Assembly: GCA_021234155.1 (NCBI GenBank)
Contig: JAJEKV010000133.1
Coordinates: 1 to 64,000 of the forward strand
Direction of reading: 5' to 3'
DNA length: 64,000 nucleotides
Source of the DNA: Isoetes taiwanensis
Lineage: Eukaryota > Streptophyta > Lycopodiopsida > Isoetales > Isoetaceae
A program made the position numbers and the translations under genes. The number at the start of each line of letters is the position of its first letter. The stretch's first letter is position 1. Shown here in pieces: positions 55,990 to 64,000 of the stretch. Below the pieces are notes generated by a model. It saw nothing but the letters and a program-made list of their open reading frames with translations. It ran no database searches and was not told the origin of the DNA.

Positions 55990-57080
55990 ATGGCAGAACC
56001 TGTGCCTGATATGCCAGTTGGACCTATTGACGGATTGCCTGAAGTGCATCCGCCTGAAGAGAGCATAATACCCGCCCTCGAGGACATTCATTTAGACGAT
56101 GAATTGTCCGAGTTCGAGCTAGATGGAGGAGCACCCCCAGAAGCTGCTCCTGAAGCAATAGTGTAGTAGAAAAGTTTCTACAGGTGGTTGGGGCAGCTCC
56201 CACTGCTCCAGGGGCAAGCCATGATGTTCCTCATGAGGTTGTACGACCGAGACCTAGTGCACCATCGGGAATAAACACGGGGTTGGCCGAAGAACCAGCA
56301 GCTCAGAATGTCATGGAAGGTATCGCTCAGCCAGAAGAATCCCTAGGGAACTTTCTGGTGAAGAGATTAAATCTCTAGAACGCGTAAAAATGCCGGATTT
56401 CTATGACAAGGATGTAACGCATGAACAGGCTATGCGGTGGTTCAATCAAATGAAGCTGTATTTTAAGCTACGAAGAAAGGTGAAAATGCCCGACTAATGT
56501 ATGCCACCCTGAAGTTGAAGGGACTGGCAGCTACATGGCGGGACATTCACACCGAGAATGGTCAGAAGCTGCGTACTTGGAGGGAATTTTGTCATTTATT
56601 CCGACAAGAGTATGCACCTCATTATGACCGCCACACGCGCCATATAGTCAAGGAGCTCACCGCATGTGGTCTCTGTGGGATTATGTGACGGAGCTGAGGG
56701 CGCTCTTTTCACGATTACCAGAGATTACTGCAGGGATGCGCATGGATCATTTTATAAATGGTCTACGGGATGCTAGCATTCGCACGCATTTGCTGCAGGC
56801 TGAACCTGCTAACTTTGAGTTGGCTGTTAAGATGGCTAGGAAACTGGTGGGTAGGGAAGAATCCAGGAAGGTTCAGAACTTTGCTAATTGGAAGGCAAAG
56901 AGGGCCGGGGGAAACTCCCAGGGATCTGCTCCCTCTAAGAAGCAGAAGAATGATTCTAAGGATAAGGCCGCCGGGGCAAGGCCAAGGAGGGTGACGCCAA
57001 AACGGATAAGCCTAAGGGGTGTTATCATTGTAGGGTGGTCGGACACTTTGCCCGAGAATGTATAAAACCTCGCAAGAAAG
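55990..57080 (+). pseudogene. gag: Family B2 gag
   Basis: ATG at 55990 (MAEPVPDMPVGPIDGLPEVH), acidic N-terminal region, then two TAG codons in that frame (56162-56167) where the frame also shifts into VGAAPTAPGASHDVPHE. Further on are KMPDFYDKD in another frame, LYATLKLKG-type sequence without the second Trp of the WW pair (TWRDIHTENG), [40 protein letters not shown] and the CCHC knuckle ([14 protein letters not shown] at 57035 onward). It keeps the 5' part that unit Z lost. Several indels make it non-coding as a whole. Confidence 0.85.
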
Positions 57081-58850
57081 TTTTGGCCAGCACTGCAAAG
57101 GTAAATGATAAGCCGGAGGTAAAGGCTTTATCAGTTATCGCTCGAGAAGAGATGGTAAGCCCTACTTCACGTTCTTATGCGAATAAAGTTATAAGATTGT
57201 TAGGTAGAATCAATGGTAGAAACGTGGTTGTTTTGGTTGATTCTGGAAGCACTTATAACTTTATTTCTGCAGATCTAGCACACGATCTGGGGCTGGAATT
57301 AAACGAGATGGCTTCGTACGTGATCGAGTCCGAGGCCGGGCCACAAACTCAGTATCACAGTGAGCAAGTATGGGGTGTTTACTTGGAGTTGTTGGACAAA
57401 GAATCCCGGATTGTAACATCTATGTCCATAGATCTAGACATCGCTCAGTTAAAGCGATATGATGTCATTCTAGGCATAAAATGGTTACAGCATGTTGAGC
57501 CACAAATTCTCTAGCCAACACACACCTTGGTTTTCAATTTACTGTCAAGTGAAGTAGTTAGGGTTCAAGGTTTACTACATGTAGAGCCTAGTAAGCTTAT
57601 GTCAGCCACTCAGGCTAAAAAAGTTTTCAAAGTTAATACAAATGTTTTTTCTTCGATGTACTTGAGAAAAGATGATTTGATTATCAAATCGTGTAACTCT
57701 GAGTAAACTCTGAGGTAGACCAAATACTAAAAGATCTTTTGCATACCTTTAAGGATATTTTTCCGGAAGAGTTACCTGAGGGACCACCACCCTCGCGGGG
57801 TGTCGACCACGAAATTGAGCTTGAACCTCATGGCACGTGCTCCCAACCGATTAAGTCCTCTAGGACTTGAAGAGGTTAAAAAGCAAGTGAGAGAATTATT
57901 AAGCAAAGGTTTTGTACGACCCAGTAAATCACCTTTTGCGAGCCCCGTTTTGCTTGTTAAGAAAAAGGACGGTACTATGCGGATGTGCATAGATTACCAG
58001 ACACTTAACAAGGCAACTGTAAAGGATCGATATCCTTTACCCCGGGTCGATGATATTCTGGATCATCTTGGGGGCGCCAAATGGTTCACCAAGATAGACC
58101 TTCGAAGTGGATATCATCAGATTAAGATTCGGGAAGGGGACAAATCTAAAACTGCATTCAGAACTCATCAAGGACATTATGAGTTTCTGGTTATGCTGTT
58201 TGGACTTACAAATGCGCCCGCAACATTTATGCGACTAATGAATCAAGTGTTCTCTGAGCATTTGGACAAGTTTGTCGCGGTCTTTTTAGATGATATTCTC
58301 GTCTACTCACGAACTGTTGAAGAGCATTTCGTTCATTTGGAACATGTTCTTCGAATTTTACGGGAACACAAACTTTATGCAAAGATTTCCAAATGTGATT
58401 TCTTTAAGCAGCAAGTGGCTTATTTGGGGCATATCCTGTCTGGTGCCGGTGTCTCCCCAGATCCCGCCAAGGTACAAGTGGTACATCAATGCCTCCCACC
58501 AGAAAATGTTTCGGAGTTACGAAGTTTTCTAGGGTTAGCCACGTACTACCGCAAATTTGTACCTAAATTTTCTAAAGTTGTTGCTCCTCTCACCGATCTT
58601 TTGAAAAAAGATCACGATTTTGTGTGGGGGAGAGAGCAGCAAGAGGCGTTTCTGCGCATTAAGGACTTGCTAGTAAGCAGTCCTGTGCTAAAGGTGCCAA
58701 ATTTGAATCAGGCATTCGAGGTCTATACTGACGCTTGCGGGCAAGCGTTAGGGGCAGTATTGATGCAGCAGGGTCACGTAGTGGCTTATGAAAGTCGGAA
58801 ACTAAGTCCTGCGGAAAGGAACTACGCAACTTATGAGAGTTGCTAGCCAT
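57081..58850 (+). pseudogene. pol: Family B2 protease, reverse transcriptase and RNase H start
   Basis: Protease [20 protein letters not shown] (57239-57250 for Asp-Ser-Gly-Ser), ending in a TAG near 57513. After frame breaks the RT frame 57800-58846 is open for 348 codons: [39 protein letters not shown] (motif A intact, unlike units Y and Z), the Asp pair in [13 protein letters not shown] (58289-58294), [15 protein letters not shown] and the RNase H start [18 protein letters not shown]. This is the only family B copy here with an unbroken RT core. Confidence 0.9.
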
Positions 58851-59188
58851 TGTGCATGCATTAAAGACATGGAGGCACTACTTGCGTAGTGGGACGAGCC
58901 AAGAGCCACGCAAGTTTATCGTCTATACCGACCATAAATCATTGAGGTTCTTGCAAATTCAAGCCAAAATTAGCCCGAGACAGGCTAGGTGGCTAGACTT
59001 CCTCCATGAGTTCCATTTCTCCATTGAGCATATGCCGGGCAAAAATAATCCAGTTGCCGATGCATTATCAAGGGTTTATGTTCCTTCAAGTAGGGACCTT
59101 AGGGAGTCAATTCTACGTGAGCACCATGACACTCCACAAGCTGGGCATGGAGGTGAATGGAAGACGTATGAGTTGGTAAAAAGGTTCC
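58840..59188 (+). pseudogene. pol: Family B2 RNase H end and integrase start, internally deleted
   Basis: [44 protein letters not shown] is followed directly by YVPSSRDLRESILREHHDTP. The linker and about 40 residues present in unit Z are missing. The copy stops at about 59187 (VKRF), where unrelated sequence starts; the rest of integrase and the 3' LTR are absent. Confidence 0.85.
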
Positions 59189-59729
59189 TACAAGGTTGGA
59201 GGTTAATTGATATGGCTACAACATATCTTAACGTTTGGCTAAAGTTGAATAATTTTCCTTTACTAGTTTTGAATGTTTGGCTATTTTTTGTTTGAACCTT
59301 TATATAAACTTTAGCCAAACATTTATGCTATGCCAAACTTTTTATTGTACGAACATATTAATAATAGAAATCTACTAGTTGGAGAGCAAAAAACTGTCCA
59401 TCTAATATAGTATTAGCAACCTCTATTCCATAATCTCATGAATAATCTCATATTTTACATTAGCTATTAAAACGTATGGCTAATCTATCCCTAAATGCAT
59501 AGGAAAACTTTCGAACGTTTGGCTAAAGTGGAAGAATTTTTCCTCTCCTTCTTTCTTATGTTTGGCTAAACCTTGTGTAAGGGAGGTCAACTTTGAAAAT
59601 ATTTGGCGATTTTTTTCTTTTTTTCAAGGAACCCTAACTGTAAGTTAGATATGTATGATTAGGTTAAGATGTTCTTATGATGATTATCATGATATGATAT
59701 TATGTGATGCTGGTTGATCATGTTTGCTC
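59189..59729. repeat. Spacer with repeated TTTGGCTAAA words in both orientations
   Basis: ACGTTTGGCTAAAGT occurs at 59231 and 59515, ATGTTTGGCTA near 59273 and 59560, and the inverse ACTTTAGCCAAACAT at about 59308-59323. The AT-rich character and mixed orientation suggest a decayed MITE. Clean terminal repeats were not found. No genes. Confidence 0.45.
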
Positions 59730-60690
59730 CTCTTGTATTGGGAAGGGGGTAGAGAACTAGTAGCCATTATGTAGTATGCTCCTAGTTTAGACCCCTTAGT
59801 TCCTATTATATGCGGCCTGTGCATAGGAGCCCACCGGGCTATAGGGGCTATGATGTGACTCAAAGCCACTACACAACGGGGCTAGAGGCAATCTGGAGGG
59901 AGGATCCTGGTGAGCATGGCTCGGGGGATCCCATAGCGAGGCTAGGCCTATGGTGGTCACTTTGTGTGGGGGAGGGCATGGGTCCAGGCACCTCTGAGGC
60001 GATGGTGTCGCCACTCTGCCTCTCGGGAGTTGCAAGTGTGGGGCTTGGCTCCTGTTTGGGGTTAAGTCGGGTGCAATGTGTGTCGACCACGATTCTCTAG
60101 GCGCCCATGGAACCTCTAGACCCGGGAAGGGGAGATGCAGCCCTTCCCGCCTCGATGGACCTGGGGAGATGCAACTGAGTAGTCCCGATGGGTGATACCA
60201 TGGGATTGCGTGATCAGGAAGGCTAGAGTCATGTCGAGAGCCCGATCTAGCTCATTCCCGCAAAGTATGCGGGGGAGGGGCTGATGGAGTGGTCAACCCT
60301 AGCCATTGTCTATTGCCAGCCCCACCATTGTTATGACTCGGTTTGCTCTATCTTGAGGCCTAGCCAGTCAGTCATCCTCCTTATGAGTCAGAGCCATGGG
60401 TAGGAGCTCTCATGTTTTATGGCATATGTTTATCTTCTTTGTAGTTACGGATATGTGGATGAGCTACCCTTCGAGGTAGTATGATGTGTTGTATTGCTAG
60501 TTCTGACGTTGTTTATGCTTCCGCTGTGATAGGAGCCCATAGGGGAAGGGCGGGCAAAGCACCTTCGTGTCCCCTTCTCGCACTAAGGTCATCCCAGAGT
60601 GCGGGATAGACGGAGGGCCCATGCGGTTGAAGGACCGGATGGGGGATTTCCTACAGAGTGTACGGCGGGGCGCCGTATATTTAGTAGGGA
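59730..60690 (+). repeat. Dispersed repeat, right copy (pairs with 5580-6540)
   Basis: Collinear with the left copy in the same orientation (TAGTATGCTCCTAG, GGGGAGATG, GAGTAGTCCC, TGGGATTGCG, TTCTTTG, GACGGAGGGCCC). The two copies bracket most of the window, 53 kb apart. See the left copy for interpretation. Confidence 0.55.
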
Positions 60691-60835
60691 GTGTCACAGT
60701 GATGATGAACTAGATGATATTGCACATGATATAAGAGGTGGTGGCATTTGAGATTTAGCCAGTATAGGATCTTTTCCTAACAATGTTATTTTGTATATTT
60801 TGCCTATGAAATTGATTTTTTTTTATACTATAAAT

Positions 60836-61516
60836 GGGAAACATGAACATCTATGTTATATCCAAAGAGAATTGACTCAAATCTGGAAAAACGAGTGGTG
60901 AAATGAGTAATACAACATGTAACATAAATAAAAATAACAAGGATATCACAGTGACAAAGATGGTGGTGCAATAGATATCTCTAATAGAAACACATATAAT
61001 ATCATGTTTGGAGATAATGACACAAGCATATATGAATCAGATGATACTATAGACAATACTATAATTGATGTAAGTTGTAACACTTTTATGGTCATGTTAT
61101 AAATGGAAGATTTGTTGGTAGCATGAGTGATGTAAGTGGTGATAATATTCATGATGCTATTAGCAACATACATAATATCACGTGTGATACAATAGATGAC
61201 GTTATAGCTAATACTATAGTTGGTATAAGTAATAGCACTTGTATGGTCATTACTAGAACTACAATAACTATTGATAGTAAGAGTGATGTAAGATGTGGTA
61301 TAAACAATGATGCTATTAACACTAACTATAGTGTCATTATTGAGTAGTGATATAATTATTGACATTAATTTTGATATTGTGCATGACGTTATGAGTACTA
61401 CAATTTTCGTCATTGAAAGGGTCACATGCCCTAAATAGCATTATTAACATCATACAATATTGTTTCATATTTTAAGTGATATAAAATTGACGCTAAATGG
61501 CTATCCTCTTGTAGTG
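60836..61516. mobile_element. CACTA-like non-autonomous element (left border tentative)
   Basis: The right end reads, on the minus strand, CACTACAAGAGGATAGCC followed by ATTTAGCGTCA, a CACTA-superfamily terminus. The interior (61000-61450) is rich in subterminal-type words such as GTGATG, GACGTTA and TAGTGTCA, and has no gene. A weak left-end candidate is TACTATAAATGGG at 60836. No matching 3-bp target duplication could be confirmed (TAA follows the right end). Confidence 0.55.
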
Positions 61517-61893
61517 TAAGTTGCCCTTGGCTCCCCAGGGACAGTCACAGCATGCCCAGTTCTTGTGTGCCCCGTTCACAAAGTATGGTCCTTGCCCTAG
61601 AGTGCGTTCACTTTGCACTTCTGCCTCACCTTCTTCGAAGTTAGTGGATGTGATCTGTTCATCAGCAATCTTCCTTGCACCTCGTATGGCACACTGTACT
61701 ATCTCTTCCTGGGAGGTGTTCACCACAAACCCTGCTTCCTTCATGGACCTAGATGACAAGAGAATTATGTACTTGCAAAATCAAAATAGGCTAGAGAAGA
61801 TGATTAGAAGTTATACCTAATGTATGCCATGTGTGTCTCCACGTTGTTGGTTAGAATGTAGAGCAGCCAATCAATCCTCCGTCCTCGGAGTGC
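61517..61893 (-). pseudogene. SWIM zinc-finger / FAR1-MULE-type protein fragment
   Basis: Minus strand: exon 61893-61817 gives RIDWLLYILTNNVETHMAYI. A 68-bp intron (AG|GTATAA donor, CTAG|GTCC acceptor) keeps the frame into 61748-61517: SMKEAGFVVNTSQEEIVQCA, ADEQITSTNFEEGE, then NWACCDCPWGAKGNL. That layout, ending in W-x-C-x-C-x(4)-GN, resembles the SWIM domain region of plant FAR1-related or MULE transposase-derived proteins, where C-K-H would follow. Here the CACTA terminus begins exactly after GNL, cutting off the last two zinc ligands. Upstream, more of the frame could not be followed. A domesticated gene or transposase remnant are both possible. Confidence 0.55.
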
Positions 61894-62920
61894 TCAGGGT
61901 AGCCCTTAAGCTCGAAATATCGCCAAAAGGCTATTTTTTTGAACATTTGCATTTGTTTTTCACTATTATTGAGTAGGATCAATTAGGAGTGGTGCCAATA
62001 AAATATCGCCATCTTGTCTACGAAATTTTCTCCCTCCACTCATAAGTTAGCCTACGTCACTAAATGATGGATTCTTGGATTCGCCCCCATGTGAATTTTA
62101 TTCTTGGTAATTATTCTAAAATCGCCCCTTAACCCCTCGAAAATCATGTAAAATTAATACAAATTCTATTCTTGGTGAGTTTTTGTGCAACCAATCTAGG
62201 TAATACATGATGTATATGATTGTTTGTCACTTGTATTTTAATCATCAACTGCTCAGTTCAATTGTTGCACAGATATCCTTTATGACACGATCACACTCTT
62301 CAAATTGGTGATGAATGATGTTAAATATCGTGGTAGAAATCTAGGGTTTAGGCACCAATGTCTTTTGATTGCGGGATTAGACTATTACCTTGTTTTTTTA
62401 ACGACCCATTATCTAGTGATTCAGAAAATACAATATCTAAGCATTTTATCGCTCAATTATGGGTGTCATAATGAAGGTGAATTTAGGTTCCAATAAAAAT
62501 TAATGTCTTAGGGTACTATTAGATGGATGTAATTTACGTTTTTATTGTTGACACTAATCAGCTTGGCCTTTCTCTTGTGAAGACACACATGCCAATGTCT
62601 GGTAACATGTATAGTCATTATATGAGCATTACGCTTATAATTGTATACGGACATAACAAATATATATTGTAAACCCAAATTTTACTTGAGAAAAAATTAT
62701 ATATTCCATCACTTGATGGATGAAAGATTCGCTAAGGTTGCTACAACTCAAATTGAAGCCCGAAACAAAATCGCCAACATAACTAATTGAAAAAAGCTAA
62801 GATTCGCCTCACATTCTAAATTACGCCTATGAAAATTTGGGCTTAAGGGCTACCCCTCATTTTGAAATGCCCAGGCACCTTTTCAAGGCACAATGCCATG
62901 CCTCTATGGCCACTATAAGA
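61894..62920. other. Intergenic, nothing supported
   Basis: AT-rich DNA. A 16-bp word (GCTTAAGGGCTACCC) appears inverted at about 61898 (minus) and 62841 (plus), perhaps the ends of a decayed element. The open frame 62305-62496 is unrecognised. Confidence 0.35.
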
Positions 62921-63415
62921 GAAGGGGTCAATTAGTGTCATCAGAATGTCAGCAAAACATTGAAAAGTATACACTATGACATTATTGATGACATTTATAT
63001 AAAAGTGGTGCTCTAGGTGCCACAATTTGTGTCACCTATAGCCTCACTCTTTGTGTCATCCATAGTGTCAGTAACTTTGCTATGATGCTATAGATGTTGC
63101 TATTAGCACCAAATATAGCGTCACCAATTGTTACAGATATAGCATCAGTATTAGTGTCAGTGCCCACTAGTGACGTTACATGTGTTATTATTAGCATCAA
63201 ATATAGTGTCAGTAGTTGTTACACGTATAACATCACTACTAATATCAATGCCCACTAGTGACATTATAGGTGGTGTTATTAGCATCAATTATAATACCAC
63301 CTTTAGTGTCACAAATTCCGTCAATGCTTGTGTGGTCATAGTATATGCCATAATAGATGTTGCTATGTATGATCATTATATATTGTCCATATATGGTAAT
63401 TCCCCTTAGCTTTCT
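62921..63415 (+). mobile_element. CACTA-like left end with subterminal repeats
   Basis: CACTATAAGAGAAGGGGTCA at 62921 is a CACTA-type terminus. The following 480 bp are packed with short repeats in both directions: TAGTGTCA, GTGTCA, AGCATCA, ACTAGTGAC(G/A)TTA, ATATAGTGTCAG. There is no coding content. The right border is not clear; a degraded candidate (TTCCCCTTAGCTTTCTGG) lies at about 63400. Confidence 0.65.
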
Positions 63416-63927
63416 GGAGGATTTTATTCAAGAAGCAATTTTTGAACATTGGCTCCAAAGTACCACCAAGTGCTAGATGTAATGTTGAACTTTGATGAAC
63501 TTGAGTAAAATATCTAGGTGTAGAGAACACACCAAACATGGACCTAGTCAGATCACAAAAATTCTATCCCTAGATTTAAGTCGCCAAGAGGTCTCACAAT
63601 ATAAGAGATGTTATTCAGATTAAGTACATGGAATTATTGGATAGATTTTGGTTGCGAGCTCCTGGTGTGCAACTAGACGAAATTTCTAGAGCTGCCAGGG
63701 GTCGAAATTCCTAGCACATGAGCAACATGTGGTGGTGTCGCTCGTCATGGAACTACTTGTTCCATAGTTACCTAGAACCTAGCACCTACAATGAAAAAGA
63801 ATGTTAGCTTAATCAATTACCCAAAAAAAAAAAAAAGTGGCTTAATCAATTACAAATATTTTGACGACTTTGTAGCACTTTTAACTTTGTAGTGGCAGTG
63901 TTAATGACAAAGTTCGTTCTTGGGCAG
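63416..63927. other. Intergenic, nothing recognised
   Basis: No genes or repeats with borders. A short A run lies near 63822-63835 between two similar words (GCTTAATCAATTAC). Confidence 0.4.
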
Positions 63928-64000
63928 CAGGGCCGGCTCTGGGCGCAGCTTGCAAGCGAAAACAGCTCCGTTAGGGCAGCTATGCACGTCAGTATTGACC
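63928..64000 (+). mobile_element. Possible hAT-type terminus at the window edge
   Basis: CAGGGCCGGCTCTGGGC is a typical start of plant hAT-like elements (CAGGGCCGG). The rest lies outside the window, so neither the other end nor an 8-bp target duplication can be checked. Confidence 0.35.

Noticed and set aside
26401-59188. Endogenous retrovirus or pararetrovirus
   Set aside because: No envelope, movement or coat protein was seen; domain order and chromodomain tails fit ordinary Ty3/gypsy chromoviruses.
60946-61425. 159-codon minus-strand frame rich in Ser, Thr and Ile
   Set aside because: It is the translation of CACTA subterminal repeats; low-complexity and without domains.
1-64000. CRISPR arrays, bacterial operons, rRNA genes, organellar insertions
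   Set aside because: Looked for repeats with regular unique spacers, ribosomal motifs and plastid gene words; none found.

Overview
The window reads as nuclear DNA of a flowering plant. It has AT-rich introns with GT-AG (and one GC-AG) borders, a degraded plant-type mitochondrial adenine-nucleotide carrier gene, chromodomain Ty3/gypsy retrotransposons primed by initiator-Met tRNA, CACTA and foldback DNA transposons, and possible tRNA-derived SINE relics. The species cannot be told from the sequence. Nothing bacterial, viral-genome or organellar was seen. Almost every long reading frame that can be named belongs to a transposable element or a broken gene.

Layout. 1-10490: gene-poor, strongly degraded repeat DNA, with a poly(A) tract, SINE-like pieces, one member of a dispersed repeat at about 5580-6540, and a pyrimidine-rich stretch at 7160-8900. 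10507-12419: intron-containing but frame-broken copy of an ADNT1-like mitochondrial carrier, whose last codons and 3' flank are duplicated to 12778. 12780-21720: intergenic, with a retroposon tail, minisatellite-like repeats and SINE-like pieces. 21844-22350 (minus): an apparently intact two-exon gene for a 93-residue Ala/Glu/Pro/Val-rich acidic protein with a GC-AG intron. About 650 bp away, on the other strand, is a possible small spliced gene (23001-23286). 23290-26390: intergenic, with a 140-bp tandem duplication and a truncated unknown coding fragment.

26401-59188 is a retrotransposon nest of three families. Family A: a plus copy (LTR 26401-29013, primer site, gag) whose gag is cut by the 3' LTR of a minus copy (30010-32671). 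The A LTR carries a small open reading frame. Family B: a plus LTR piece (32850-33653) faces a head-to-tail minus-strand array of three internal regions (X, Y, Z) that share LTRs. The array ends at about 55875, where it meets a plus-strand B copy (B2, to 59188) head to head. Family C: a complete but inactivated element (37867-48644, 5-bp target duplication TCACT) inserted into unit Y. C carries two foldback DNA elements, one in its 5' LTR and one in its gag region.

59188-64000: a repeat-rich spacer, the second member of the dispersed repeat (about 59730-60690), a CACTA-like end abutting a broken SWIM/FAR1-like gene fragment (61517-61893, minus), a second CACTA-like end at 62921, and a possible hAT terminus at 63928.

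The order of events is readable in part: A' went into A, B sequences interrupted A', C went into B unit Y, and the foldback element of the 5' LTR most simply went into C. Many copies differ by small indels, so part of the frame damage could be consensus error. The named findings therefore rest on differences shared between copies or on complete structural borders. No similarity search was run; family names come from motifs read in the translated sequence.
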